NCBI RefSeq assembly: GCF_000601455.1
Contig: NZ_AZQP01000004.1
Location: 1 to 64,000 of the forward strand
Origin: Fervidicella metallireducens AeB
GTDB lineage: Bacteria; Bacillota; Clostridia; Clostridiales; Caloramatoraceae
Reading direction: 5' to 3'
DNA: 64,000 nt
The notes below the pieces were generated by a model. The model was not told the DNA's origin. It ran no database searches and saw only the letters and a program-made list of their open reading frames with translations. Positions 17,510 through 26,880 of the stretch are shown here, piece after piece (positions within the stretch are counted from its first letter, which is position 1; every line of letters begins with the position of its first letter). A program made the translations under genes and the position numbers.

Positions 17510-18616
17510 ATGAAAAGATACTTAATCATAATTACCATTTTATTAACCTATATGTTTTATCTGTATGGAAACACAAGAGTTCCTATTGAAGAAGTAGATA
17601 TTATTGTTGGATTTGGCTATGATGTAATGGATAAAAGCAATGGACAGATACAATATTCAGTTCCATTTAATTCTTATATTTTCAAACCAAATGAAGAAAA
17701 ACTCAGTGTAACAAAAACAGGCAGGGGAAAGAACCTGACAGAGGCTGAACAGGACAGGGATTCAAAGGTAGAAAGAAAGTATATAAGCGGTCTTGAAATG
17801 GTTTATGTAATAAGTGAAAAATATGCAAAAATGGGAATAAAAGACCTAATTGATGAGCGATTTAGAAATACAGAGGCAAACGATATGGCATATGTTGTTG
17901 TATGTAAAGGGAACAGTGAGGATATATTTAGTTTTCAGGAGCTTGGCTATATCAGTACATCAGATTATATCTACGGGTTGATGAAGAACATTGATGGGTA
18001 TAATTTTTTTTCTCAAAACTATAAACTTATAGATGTCTTTGTAAGGATGGATTCAAAGGGAAGGCAGGTACTATTGCCTTACATAGAGATTAGTAAAAAT
18101 GGGCTGAATTTAACAGGATTAGCTTTGTTTAATAAAGATAAGATGGTAAAAAAAATCGATATAAAGGAAGCTAGAATTTTAAATTTACTGAGAGAAGATA
18201 ATGTTAAAGGTGTATTATCCATTAGAAAGGATAATAAAAAATATATAGATTTTTATGCAAAGAGCAAAAATAGAAAAGTAAAATGTTATAAAGAAAATGG
18301 CAAATATAAATTTGATATAAATTTGACATTAACGGGAGAAATTATCTCTAACACTCTTTATGAAGATATATTAAGCAGCAAAGATGTGAAAGAGAAGTTT
18401 GAGAAGGATATGAAGCAACAGGTTGAAAATATGTGTAATGAGTTCATTAATAAAATGCAGTATCAATATAAAATAGATTGTTTAGAACTTGGAAGGTATG
18501 GAGCTGCTGAATTTGGGAGACTAAAAAATGTAGATTGGAATGAGATTGTTTCAAATTCCGAGATAAAAGTAAATGTAAAGGTTATGGTTGAGAGTGAAGG
18601 CAGGGGAGATTATTAA
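17510..18616 (+). CDS. Ger(x)C-family subunit 1, without lipobox
   Basis: GerC-family protein of 368 aa. The N-terminus is a hydrophobic segment (about 3-20) followed by VPIEEVDIIVGFGYDV, the usual start of the GerC fold. The C-terminus LGRYGAAEFGRLKNVDWNEI matches the conserved end of the family. The lipobox Cys and the GCWDRxE motif that normally follow the signal peptide are absent (the segment reads LYGNTRVP), so it is more likely anchored by an uncleaved helix than by a diacylglycerol. The two other C-type genes downstream show the same loss. Confidence 0.85.
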   Translation: MKRYLIIITILLTYMFYLYGNTRVPIEEVDIIVGFGYDVMDKSNGQIQYSVPFNSYIFKPNEEKLSVTKTGRGKNLTEAEQDRDSKVERKYISGLEMVYVISEKYAKMGIKDLIDERFRNTEANDMAYVVVCKGNSEDIFSFQELGYISTSDYIYGLMKNIDGYNFFSQNYKLIDVFVRMDSKGRQVLLPYIEISKNGLNLTGLALFNKDKMVKKIDIKEARILNLLREDNVKGVLSIRKDNKKYIDFYAKSKNRKVKCYKENGKYKFDINLTLTGEIISNTLYEDILSSKDVKEKFEKDMKQQVENMCNEFINKMQYQYKIDCLELGRYGAAEFGRLKNVDWNEIVSNSEIKVNVKVMVESEGRGDY

Positions 18617-18618
18617 CT

Positions 18619-19725
18619 ATGAATAAACTGTCTGGTAATAAAATAACCCCAAATGAAGCTGTATACATACTTATAGGTATTATGCTGGATTTAAATATTG
18701 TATCCATTGCCAATGCTTTAGTGCCAATTGCAAAACAGACATCATGGATTTCAGCCCTTTTAGGGGGAGTCTATCCATTATATGTAGGGATATTAGCTGT
18801 ATTTGTCAGCAGAAAATACCCAAAGGATAACATATTAACTTTAAGCAAAAATATATTTGGGAACATAATAGGAAATATTTTAAATTTTTTATTTCTAATT
18901 AGTTTGATGATTTATTTTTGTGCTGGATTATCTGAGGTAACGATTATTTCCAGAACCTATGTTGTTCCCTTCCTAAGCTCATTAAAAATTTATGTTTCCA
19001 TATTGCTGCTGGCAGCTTATACTGCAAGCAAAGGATTAAAAACTGTCAGCAGAATCTGTTTCTTTAACTTTATTGGGTTAATAACCTTAATAATTATTTC
19101 ATTGGGGATACTGAGAAATGGAAGTTTATTAAATGTTAGTCCTGTTTTTGGGGTAAGTCTTAAAAAAATAATAGCCGCAAGCAGAGACTCTGCTTACGAC
19201 TACGCTCTAATGGAGACTGTATTTTTAATATATCCTCTAATTGAAGATAGTAAAAAAATAAAAACCATCGTTTTAAAGTCAACAGCTTTTATTGTTATTG
19301 TTTACACCTGGATTACCTTTATATCAATCTATTACTTAGGTATCGATATAATACCTAAAACAATATGGGCATTTGTAGAAGTATCAAGGGACATAGAAAT
19401 AAAAAATATTACTAATTTAAGATATCTGGTCTTGTTTATATTACTGTTTATATCCATAAAGTCAATGTCTATTTTATACTATCTAAGTCTTTTGATATTA
19501 GACAACATAAAAAAAATAAAAAACAAACCAATAGTGATTTTCTTAATTGGAATATTAGTTATCTATGTTTGTAAAAATTATTTTAAAACTTTACATGATA
19601 GAAATGAAATTCTGGAATACGCAATACCTGTTATAACAATATATAACCTTTCATATGTTTCTGTAATTTCTTTAGTTTCATTGTTAAAGAAGGATGATAT
19701 AGTTGGAAAAAAACAAAAAAAATAA
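18619..19725 (+). CDS. Spore germination permease-like B subunit 2
   Basis: Second GerB-family membrane protein of the locus, 368 aa and about ten helices, with NEAVYILIGIMLDLNIVS as first helix and LGGVYPLYVGILAVFVSRKYP as a conserved loop. It begins 2 nt after the stop of C subunit 1. AGGGGAG in the preceding gene's end serves as ribosome site. Its end overlaps the start of C subunit 2 by 23 nt. Divergence from B1 suggests a different ligand or a regulatory partner, which is inference. Confidence 0.85.
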   Translation: MNKLSGNKITPNEAVYILIGIMLDLNIVSIANALVPIAKQTSWISALLGGVYPLYVGILAVFVSRKYPKDNILTLSKNIFGNIIGNILNFLFLISLMIYFCAGLSEVTIISRTYVVPFLSSLKIYVSILLLAAYTASKGLKTVSRICFFNFIGLITLIIISLGILRNGSLLNVSPVFGVSLKKIIAASRDSAYDYALMETVFLIYPLIEDSKKIKTIVLKSTAFIVIVYTWITFISIYYLGIDIIPKTIWAFVEVSRDIEIKNITNLRYLVLFILLFISIKSMSILYYLSLLILDNIKKIKNKPIVIFLIGILVIYVCKNYFKTLHDRNEILEYAIPVITIYNLSYVSVISLVSLLKKDDIVGKKQKK

Positions 19726-20824
19726 AGTGATGATTATATGTGTTCTGGTGGCAGTTTTAATTGTATTTTTCCTTGAAAAATCAGAAGAGGCACCAAATGT
19801 TGAGGAATTAGATATTGCTGTTGGTATTGGATATAATATTACAGAGAAAAGTGACGGAATATATTATGACATACCATTTAATGTTTATTATTTTCAGGAA
19901 AATGGTAAAACAAAAAGTAATATTCGTCAAGGAAGGGATAAAACCACGGGACAAGTTAAACAGGAGAGACAAAGGGAGTCTCCAAGAAGTTATTCTCTAG
20001 GATTTGAAAAAGTAGTGCTGATTGAAGAAAAATTTGCAAAGTATGGAATAAGGGGAATATTAGATGTATCCTTTAATTTGCCTAAATTCAACAATGATGC
20101 CTTTGTGTTTGTGTGTAGAGAAAATACTAACGAATATTTCAAGGAAGATATAATGGGATATACCAGTACATCCGACTTTCTATATGGATTGATTAAAAAT
20201 ATGCAGGATAACTGGTTCTTTGGAGAAAACTATAAATATAAAGATTTAATTTTAATTGTTGATTCGGAAGGTAGAAATGCAGTTTTGCCATATATTGAAA
20301 AAGAAAAGGATGAAATTGCAATAAAGGGAATGGCTTTGTTTAAAGGGGATAAATTAAAAGCTGTAATTGATATCAATGATGCAAAATGGATGAATATTCT
20401 AAGGGAGAAAAAGTCAAAGGGACTTTTAACCCTGAAAAAAAATTCAAAGGAATACATAAACAGCTATTCCAGTTCTCAAAAAAAAGTCAAATGCATAAAA
20501 AATGGAGAAGAATGTAAATTTATTATTGACTTGGATATAAGTGGGGACATCATATCCAATACAATGTATAAGGATTTATTCAGTAACACAGAGACCCTTA
20601 AAAATTTTGAAAAACTGATGGCAAGTGAAATTAGAGGTTATTTACTTGATTTTGTAAAGAAAATGCAGACTGATTATAGGGTGGACTGTTTAGAATTAGG
20701 AAAAATTGCAGCAGCAAAGTACGGTAGAGGAACTGGAGTAGATTGGAATGAAGTTGTATGCCGTTCAGAAATAGAAATTAATGTCAGGTTTAAGGTGAAC
20801 TCTGTTGGACGGGGAGAATATTAA
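19703..20824 (+). CDS. Ger(x)C-family subunit 2, without lipobox
   Basis: GerC-family protein of 373 aa. A hydrophobic segment (about 9-24, VMIICVLVAVLIVFFL) is followed by NVEELDIAVGIGYNI, with no lipobox Cys or WDR motif. It ends in LELGKIAAAKYGRGTGVDW, the family signature. The start is TTG 19703 behind AAGGATGAT, overlapping the B2 gene by 23 nt; ATG 19730 is an alternative that would shorten the basic N-terminus. Coupled translation with B2 suggests a B2-C2 pair. Confidence 0.83.
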   Translation: MEKNKKNKVMIICVLVAVLIVFFLEKSEEAPNVEELDIAVGIGYNITEKSDGIYYDIPFNVYYFQENGKTKSNIRQGRDKTTGQVKQERQRESPRSYSLGFEKVVLIEEKFAKYGIRGILDVSFNLPKFNNDAFVFVCRENTNEYFKEDIMGYTSTSDFLYGLIKNMQDNWFFGENYKYKDLILIVDSEGRNAVLPYIEKEKDEIAIKGMALFKGDKLKAVIDINDAKWMNILREKKSKGLLTLKKNSKEYINSYSSSQKKVKCIKNGEECKFIIDLDISGDIISNTMYKDLFSNTETLKNFEKLMASEIRGYLLDFVKKMQTDYRVDCLELGKIAAAKYGRGTGVDWNEVVCRSEIEINVRFKVNSVGRGEY

Positions 20825-20845
20825 CGGCAAGCAGGTGAAAGGAGC

Positions 20846-21946
20846 ATGAAACTAAAAAAATGGGGCATTTTTATACTTTCATTAGCCTTTTTTGTTTATT
20901 TATCTCTAAATCCAGAGGTTAAAACTATAGAAGAATATGATGTAGCAGCAGGTTTTGGGATAGATATAGAAAAAAAGGATGATAGTGTTATATATAAGGT
21001 TCCATATAGTGTTTATAATTATCAGGGAGAAGGAATCAGTATACCTTTAATTAAGACCGGTATTGCGGGTACAGCAGGTGAAACCAGGGAAAACAGGCAA
21101 TTAAGGTCAGCCAGATCCTACATAGTAGGTCTTCAGAAGATAATTATTTTTGGTGAAGAGGCTGCAAGATATGGGCTATATAATTTCTATGATATTCTCT
21201 TCTCAAATCCAAAAATGAACGATAGGAGTTTAATTGCAGTATGTAAAGGGGAACCAGGAGAAATATTTAAATTTGTACCCAAGGGATATGAAACTTCAAG
21301 TGATTATATTATCGGTATGATAAAAAACATGAACAAGAACACTTTTTTTGCAGAAGAATATACTTTACTCAATGCATATGTCTGTGTTATTTCAGAGGGT
21401 AGAAATGTTGTATTGCCATACATAGAACTGATAAATAATGAACTAAAGATAACGGGTATGGCTGTTTTTGATAAGGATAAAATGATGTATAAATTAAATA
21501 TGGATGAAACAAAGATAATGAACATATTAAGGGAGAATAAAGTAACAGGTATATTAACAATACAAAATTCACCTAAAGAATATGCCTCATATTTTGCACA
21601 AAGTAAAAGAAAAGTAAAATGCAGGAAAATAGGTGAAAAATATTACTTTAATATAAAGCTTGACTTAAAGGGGGATTTAATTTCAAACGAAATCTATAAA
21701 AAAATCGATGATGTTACAAGGGTAAAGCTTGAAAACCAGATTAAGGATAAACTTACAAAACAATGTGATGCATTTATTCAAAAAATGCAAAATGAATATA
21801 GGTTGGATTTATTGCAGCTTGGTTACGTTGCTGCAGCAAAATACGGAAGGGATACTGGAGTGGATTGGAATGAGATAGTTAGCAAATCTGAAATAAAGAT
21901 CGACATAAATGTTAAAATAACAAAAACAGGAAGAGGAGAGTATTAA
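20846..21946 (+). CDS. Ger(x)C-family subunit 3, without lipobox
   Basis: Third GerC-family protein, 366 aa. The short N-terminal helix (about 6-20, WGIFILSLAFFVYLS) is followed by VKTIEEYDVAAGFGIDI. No Cys follows the helix, so it lacks a lipobox. The C-terminus is LLQLGYVAAAKYGRDTGVDW. It follows C2 directly, so C2 and C3 are tandem, with B3 next. AGGTGAAAGGAG precedes the ATG. Confidence 0.84.
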   Translation: MKLKKWGIFILSLAFFVYLSLNPEVKTIEEYDVAAGFGIDIEKKDDSVIYKVPYSVYNYQGEGISIPLIKTGIAGTAGETRENRQLRSARSYIVGLQKIIIFGEEAARYGLYNFYDILFSNPKMNDRSLIAVCKGEPGEIFKFVPKGYETSSDYIIGMIKNMNKNTFFAEEYTLLNAYVCVISEGRNVVLPYIELINNELKITGMAVFDKDKMMYKLNMDETKIMNILRENKVTGILTIQNSPKEYASYFAQSKRKVKCRKIGEKYYFNIKLDLKGDLISNEIYKKIDDVTRVKLENQIKDKLTKQCDAFIQKMQNEYRLDLLQLGYVAAAKYGRDTGVDWNEIVSKSEIKIDINVKITKTGRGEY

Positions 21947-21961
21947 AATATATTATGGAGT

Positions 21962-23083
21962 ATGTTGACAATGGATGAAAAAAATAATTTATATTTAAAT
22001 GATCTAGAAGTGATTGCATTATTGGTAGGGAATATGGTAGGTATTGGTATTTTATCACTACCTGGAGCAGTTGTAAAGGATGCAAAACAGAGTGGTTGGA
22101 TATCAGTTATAATTGGAGGCATTTACCCATTGGTATTTGGGTTTTTGGCAATGTATTTATGCAGAAAACATTCAGATGAGAATATATTGAATCTAAGCAA
22201 GAGATATTTTGGTAATATTGTTGGAAATTTATTAAATATTATATTTTTAAGCTTTTTCGCAATCAATGTAATCGCAGTAGTTACAGGGTTTACAAACGTT
22301 CTTACAGTATATGGAACTCCTTTTCTTAAGCCTTTGAAGATTCTTCTTGTTATAACAATTACTGTTGCATACATATCTAACCTGGGCTTAAAGACAATTG
22401 GAAGGATAAATAAAATTTCATTGTTTTTGATTATAGCATTAAATCTATTGTTGCTTAGTGCCCTTAGAAAGGGAAATTATCTCAATCTATTTCCTTTGTT
22501 TGGCGGAGGAATGAAAAATATAATATCAGCAAGTAAGGAATCGGCATTTTCCTACGGCGGAATAGAAATTATATTTTTGATTTATCCATATATAAGAAAT
22601 AAGGATAAGTTAAAATCCATTATAATAAAAGCTTCATCAATAACTATAGCAATATACACATGGATTACATTTGCAACAATATATTATTTAGGTCATAGAT
22701 TTATATTAAAAAACATATGGCCTGTTCTAATGCTTACAGAGAGTATAGATTTACCTATAGTAAATAGTTTTAGGCTGATATTTTTATTCCTCTGGAGCAT
22801 TGTAATGTTAAAACTCATTGTTAATAATTACTATTCAGTAATATTCATATTTAAGGACGTTTTTAGAAATAAAATATTTAAAAATGTGCATATCTGGTTT
22901 ATACCTGTGGTTGTTTTTTCAGGTGTTGCTTTAGGAAATGAAATCCAAAGAAGGGAGCTCCTAGATTTCATTATACCTAAAATAACTATTTTTAATCTTT
23001 TTTATGTTTTACTAATAGCAATAATGAGTGCATTGAAGGATAAAAATATGAACAAAAACAGCGGCAAAGGTATTGACAAATAA
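21962..23083 (+). CDS. Spore germination permease-like B subunit 3
   Basis: Third GerB-family membrane protein, about 370 aa with roughly ten helices. It begins LYLNDLEVIALLVGNMVGIGIL, keeping the GNMVGIGIL helix better than B1 and B2. ATG 21962 and ATG 21971 are both possible; ATGGAGT upstream is a weak ribosome site. It is the last gene of the germination locus. The promoter of the thrS leader begins within its last codons (23073). Confidence 0.87.
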   Translation: MLTMDEKNNLYLNDLEVIALLVGNMVGIGILSLPGAVVKDAKQSGWISVIIGGIYPLVFGFLAMYLCRKHSDENILNLSKRYFGNIVGNLLNIIFLSFFAINVIAVVTGFTNVLTVYGTPFLKPLKILLVITITVAYISNLGLKTIGRINKISLFLIIALNLLLLSALRKGNYLNLFPLFGGGMKNIISASKESAFSYGGIEIIFLIYPYIRNKDKLKSIIIKASSITIAIYTWITFATIYYLGHRFILKNIWPVLMLTESIDLPIVNSFRLIFLFLWSIVMLKLIVNNYYSVIFIFKDVFRNKIFKNVHIWFIPVVVFSGVALGNEIQRRELLDFIIPKITIFNLFYVLLIAIMSALKDKNMNKNSGKGIDK

Positions 23084-23101
23084 ATTAGAAAATTGTAAAA
23101 T
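23073..23101 (+). promoter_or_regulatory. SigA-type promoter of the thrS leader
   Basis: TTGACA (23073-23078), 17-nt spacer, TAAAAT (23096-23101). It overlaps the end of the upstream germination gene, so no separate terminator lies between them. Confidence 0.75.
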
Positions 23102-23111
23102 ATCAACAATA

Positions 23112-23368
23112 GAAAAAGGCGATGATAAGGACGAGTAAATCAAACCCAGTTATCAGAGAGGGGAACTCATTGGCTGAAAGGTTTCCTTAATATGGAGGAT
23201 TGAAAACCACCTTGGAGCTCCGTCTTGAAATTTAGTAGAGATTGGCGTTTGCTTGCGTTAAAGCTTTTAAAGTGGGTTTATAATTTTTTTATTATACAAT
23301 ACCAATTTGGGTGGAACCGCGGGAGTATTATGCTCTCTCTTGATTCTCAAGGGACGAGAGCTTTTTTG
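23112..23368 (+). promoter_or_regulatory. T-box riboswitch, threonine-specific, upstream of thrS
   Basis: Leader RNA that binds uncharged tRNA-Thr and then permits read-through. The highly conserved T-box AATTTGGGTGGAACCGCGGG lies at 23304-23323. The candidate specifier codon is ACC (Thr) at 23206-23208, five bases before GGAG, the same spacing as the TTC in the pheS leader. A terminator stem GCTCTC...GAGAGC with a T-run ends it at about 23332-23367. The TGGA bulge predicts a tRNA-Thr ending in TCCA. Confidence 0.93.
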
Positions 23369-23430
23369 TTTTGCAAAACAAATTTTATGGTCATATAAAC
23401 AAAATTCAGAGTAGAGAAAGGGGTAATATC

Positions 23431-25344
23431 ATGATAAAAATTTCGCTGAAAGATGGAAAAGTTCTTGAATTTAACGAGGCCGTTAAGGCAGAGGATGTAG
23501 CTAAGAGCATTGGTATGGGTTTATACAAGGCAGCCCTTGCAGCAAAAATAAATGGAGAGGTTTGTGACCTTTCAACTGTTATAGATAAAGACAGCAGCCT
23601 TGAAATATTAACATTTGAAGATAAGGATGGAAAATGGGCATTAAGACATACAGCTTCACATATATTGGCACAGGCTGTAAAAAGACTTTATCCAGGAGTG
23701 AAGCTTGCAATAGGACCTGCAATTGACAACGGTTTCTACTACGATTTCGATGCAGATTTTGCAATTACTCCAGAGATGTTAGAAAAAATTGAAAAGGAAA
23801 TGGAGAATATAGTTAAAGAGGACTATGTATTAGAAAGATTTGTCTTAGACAGAGAAGAAGCAATAAAGCTTATGAGTGAAAAGGCTGAAACTTATAAAAT
23901 TGAGCTTATTGAAGAATTACCTGCAAATGAAACAATCTCATTCTACAAACAGGGAGAATTCGTAGATCTTTGTGCTGGACCTCACGTACCTTCGACAGGA
24001 AAGGTAAAGGCTTTTAAACTTCTATCAGTGGCAGGAGCTTACTGGAGAGGAAATGAAAACAACAAGATGTTGCAAAGAATATACGGTACAGCCTTCACAA
24101 AGAAGAGCGAACTTGATGAATATCTTAATATGCTTGAAGAAGCGAAAAAGAGAGATCATAGAAAGCTAGGCAAGGAATTAGATTTATTTACAATAGTAGA
24201 AGAAGGCCCAGGATTCCCATTCTTCCTTCCAAAGGGAATGGTTGTAAGAAATCAGCTTGAAGATTTCTGGAGAGAGATACACAGAAAGAATGGATATAAA
24301 GAAATAAAAACACCAATAATATTAAATGAAGCACTATGGCACCAATCAGGACACTGGGATCACTATAAAGAAAATATGTATTTTACAAAGATAGATGGTG
24401 AAGACTATGCTATAAAGCCAATGAACTGTCCAGGAGGAATATTAGCATATAAAAACCAGATGCATAGCTATAGGGAACTTCCATTAAGAATGGGAGAGCT
24501 TGGATTGGTTCATAGACACGAAATATCAGGAGCTCTACATGGATTAATGAGGGTTAGATGTTTCACTCAGGACGATGCTCATATATTTATGATGCCATCA
24601 CAAATAAAGCAGGAAGTTTTAGGAGTTATTAAATTAATAGACTATGTTTACAAACTATTTGGATTTGAATACCACGTTGAGCTTTCAACAAGACCTGAAA
24701 AATCAATGGGAAGCGATGAAGCATGGGAACATGCAACTAACTCACTGATAGAGGCATTGAATGCAGCAGGAATGGACTATAAAGTAAATGAAGGAGATGG
24801 TGCATTCTATGGACCTAAGATTGACTTCCATTTAAAGGATTGCATAGGAAGAACATGGCAATGCGGAACTATCCAGCTTGATTTCCAAATGCCTGAAAGA
24901 TTTGATATTCATTATATTGGTGAAGACGGTGAAAAACATAGACCAGTTATGATTCATAGAGTTATATTCGGAAGTATAGAAAGATTTATAGGTATTCTTA
25001 CTGAACATTACGCAGCAGCATTCCCAACTTGGTTAGCACCAGTTCAGGTTAAAATACTTCCAGTAACTGATAGAGCAAATGAATATGCAAAATCATTAGA
25101 AAATCAGCTTAAAGATATGAATATAAGGGTGGAAACTGATTTAAGAAACGAAAAAATAGGATATAAGATAAGAGAAGCGCAGCTTCAAAAGGTTCCTTAT
25201 ATGATAATACTTGGAGACAAGGAAGTAGAAGCAGGAAATATATCAGTACGTTCAAGAAAAGATGGAGATTTAGGAAGTCTTGAATTAAAGGACTTCATCT
25301 CAAAGATAAAAGAAGAAATTGAAAAAAAGATCAGCAATATATAA
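23431..25344 (+). CDS. thrS: Threonyl-tRNA synthetase
   Basis: Class II synthetase that charges tRNA-Thr, 637 aa. The order is TGS domain (1-60), editing domain with HTASHILAQAVKRLYPG, catalytic core with the Zn ligand Cys in MNCPGG and class II motif 2 (HRHEISGALHGLMRVRCFTQDDAH region, VRCFTQDDAH visible), and anticodon-binding C-terminus. ATG 23431 (MIKISLKDG) is preferred to ATG 23371 because it matches the normal ThrRS start and has GAAAGGGG upstream. It is controlled by the T-box leader. Confidence 0.97.
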   Translation: MIKISLKDGKVLEFNEAVKAEDVAKSIGMGLYKAALAAKINGEVCDLSTVIDKDSSLEILTFEDKDGKWALRHTASHILAQAVKRLYPGVKLAIGPAIDNGFYYDFDADFAITPEMLEKIEKEMENIVKEDYVLERFVLDREEAIKLMSEKAETYKIELIEELPANETISFYKQGEFVDLCAGPHVPSTGKVKAFKLLSVAGAYWRGNENNKMLQRIYGTAFTKKSELDEYLNMLEEAKKRDHRKLGKELDLFTIVEEGPGFPFFLPKGMVVRNQLEDFWREIHRKNGYKEIKTPIILNEALWHQSGHWDHYKENMYFTKIDGEDYAIKPMNCPGGILAYKNQMHSYRELPLRMGELGLVHRHEISGALHGLMRVRCFTQDDAHIFMMPSQIKQEVLGVIKLIDYVYKLFGFEYHVELSTRPEKSMGSDEAWEHATNSLIEALNAAGMDYKVNEGDGAFYGPKIDFHLKDCIGRTWQCGTIQLDFQMPERFDIHYIGEDGEKHRPVMIHRVIFGSIERFIGILTEHYAAAFPTWLAPVQVKILPVTDRANEYAKSLENQLKDMNIRVETDLRNEKIGYKIREAQLQKVPYMIILGDKEVEAGNISVRSRKDGDLGSLELKDFISKIKEEIEKKISNI

Positions 25345-25351
25345 AAAACAA

Positions 25352-25380
25352 TTGACGATATAAATTAAATATGATATAGT
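25352..25380 (+). promoter_or_regulatory. SigA-type promoter of infC-rpmI-rplT
   Basis: TTGACG (25352-25357), 17-nt spacer, TATAGT (25375-25380), at the start of the L20-type leader. Confidence 0.75.
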
Positions 25381-25394
25381 AATTAAAGTGATAA

Positions 25395-25495
25395 GAAGAA
25401 GCCATCCGCTTCTCACCTTACACCCAAGGTGCTAAGGTTATGATTATTGATTTTATGTATATCTGCGGATGGATTATGTCCATCCGCTTTTTATA
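25395..25495 (+). promoter_or_regulatory. Ribosomal protein L20-type leader with terminator
   Basis: The leader carries CTTCTCACCTTACACC and the complementary GGTGCTAAGG, which as I recall are typical of the Firmicutes L20 leader that mimics 23S rRNA. It ends in GCGGATGGA (25465-25473), a 5-nt loop, TCCATCCGC (25479-25487) and a T-run. CCATCCGC at 25402-25409 can pair with the same left arm, giving a plausible antiterminator. Excess L20 would favour termination and lower infC-rpmI-rplT expression. Confidence 0.85.
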
Positions 25496-25526
25496 TGCCT
25501 TTTTAATCTATTAGGAGGTGGAGGTT

Positions 25527-26037
25527 ATTAGTAAACAAAATTTAATCAACGAAGAAATTCGTGAAAAAGAAATAAGGGTAATAGGAAATGATGGTGAACA
25601 ACTAGGTATAATGTCATCAAAGGAAGCCCTTGCTATTGCAGAATCTAAAGAATTGGATTTAGTTATGATTGCGCCACAGGCTCAGCCACCAGTTTGCAAG
25701 ATTATGGACTACGGAAAATATCTTTACGAACTTCAGAAGAAGGAGAAGGAAGCTCGTAAGAAGCAGAAAGTTATCAATGTAAAGGAAGTTCGTATCAGCA
25801 GGTATAGAGGAACATGATCTTAACGTTAAAGCAAAAAATGCTGAAAAGTTCCTAAATGATGGGGACAAGGTAAAGGTTACTGTTAAATTTAGAGGAAGAG
25901 AAGCTGAATATTCTCACTTCGGAGAAGAATTACTAAAGCAGTTCTTTAGTAAAGTCGAAGGAGTGGGTGTAATAGAAAAACAAGCTAAGCTTGAAGGAAA
26001 AAATATGACTATGATATTAGCTCCTAAAAAAGCTTGA
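25527..26037 (+). CDS. infC: Translation initiation factor IF-3 (frame broken)
   Basis: Binds the 30S subunit and checks initiation codons. The start is most likely ATT 25527, because TTAGGAGGTGG lies 8 nt before it and the protein then begins [19 protein letters not shown] as in other IF-3. A rare AUU start is known to allow IF-3 to limit its own translation. Residues to about 93 ([11 protein letters not shown]) lie in one frame; the C-terminal domain ([18 protein letters not shown], ending LAPKKA) is in another. The break is near 25800. Loss of two bases from AGCGCAGGT would explain the present AGCAGGT. The gene is normally essential, so a sequence error is likely. Confidence 0.9.
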
Positions 26038-26060
26038 TAAATAGAAGGGAGGAACCGAAC

Positions 26061-26258
26061 ATGCCAAAAATGAAAACACACAGAGGTGCAGCTAAGAGAT
26101 TTAGAAAGACTGCTAATGGAAAGTTTAAGAGAGCTCATGCTTTCAAGAGACATATCCTTACTAAGAAGAACTCAAAGAGAAAGAGACAACTTAGAAGAGG
26201 AACATATGTTAACGTAACTGAATTAAAAATAGTTAGAAAGCTAATGCCTTACGTATAG
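26061..26258 (+). CDS. rpmI: 50S ribosomal protein L35
   Basis: 65-aa basic protein with the L35 signature [14 protein letters not shown] and a Lys/Arg-rich body ([15 protein letters not shown]). GGGAGGAA precedes the ATG. Second gene of infC-rpmI-rplT, the standard order, under control of the L20-type leader. Confidence 0.97.
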   Translation: MPKMKTHRGAAKRFRKTANGKFKRAHAFKRHILTKKNSKRKRQLRRGTYVNVTELKIVRKLMPYV

Positions 26259-26288
26259 AAGGTTTATAGAAAAGGAGGGAATTTCTAA

Positions 26289-26648
26289 ATGGCAAGAGTT
26301 AAAAGAGCTGTGCATGCACACAAGAAACGTAAAAAAATAATGAAATTAGCTAAAGGATACTATGGATCAAAGAGCAAATTATATAGAATTGCTAATCAAG
26401 CAGTATTAAGAGCTTTAAGCAGTGCTTACGTTGGTAGAAAGCTTAGAAAGAGAGATTTCAGAAAGCTTTGGATAGCAAGAATAAATGCTGCAGCAAGAGC
26501 AAATGGACTTTCATATTCAAAGTTCATAAACGGATTAAAGCTTGCAGGAATTGAAGTGAATAGAAAGATGTTAGCTGAGATAGCTGTAAGTGACGAAGCT
26601 GCATTCGCAGAATTAGTTAACATAGCTAAAGAAAAGTTAAACGCATAA
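26289..26648 (+). CDS. rplT: 50S ribosomal protein L20
   Basis: 119-aa 23S rRNA-binding protein, the predicted autoregulator of this operon. [19 protein letters not shown] starts the long N-terminal helix, and [16 protein letters not shown] is the usual globular-domain motif. AAAGGAGGG precedes the ATG. A terminator follows within 30 nt. Confidence 0.98.
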   Translation: MARVKRAVHAHKKRKKIMKLAKGYYGSKSKLYRIANQAVLRALSSAYVGRKLRKRDFRKLWIARINAAARANGLSYSKFINGLKLAGIEVNRKMLAEIAVSDEAAFAELVNIAKEKLNA

Positions 26649-26669
26649 TATAAATATATAATCAAAAAC

Positions 26670-26698
26670 GAGGCCTGTTATTTCAGGTCTCTTTGCTT
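26670..26698 (+). terminator. Terminator after rplT
   Basis: Arms GAGGCCTG (26670-26677) and CAGGTCTC (26684-26691) with a 6-nt loop and a T-rich tail. One G-U pair. Confidence 0.75.
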
Positions 26699-26880
26699 TG
26701 TTAATAAGTTTATATTAACATTGTATTTTTTATGAGTCTTGGAATACTTTTTATCTAATGATTTAAACTATGTGTAATATTGAAAACGAGAGTAAAATAT
26801 AAAGTTAGTGAATTTAGCTATTATTAAAATATTTTAAAGGTGATATAATTTATATATATAGCCTTTTAGGAGGAATTTCT

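Noticed and set aside
26649-26880. c-di-AMP (ydaO) riboswitch before ktrB
   Set aside because: Only 230 nt of AT-rich sequence without the conserved motif; I found just the rplT terminator.
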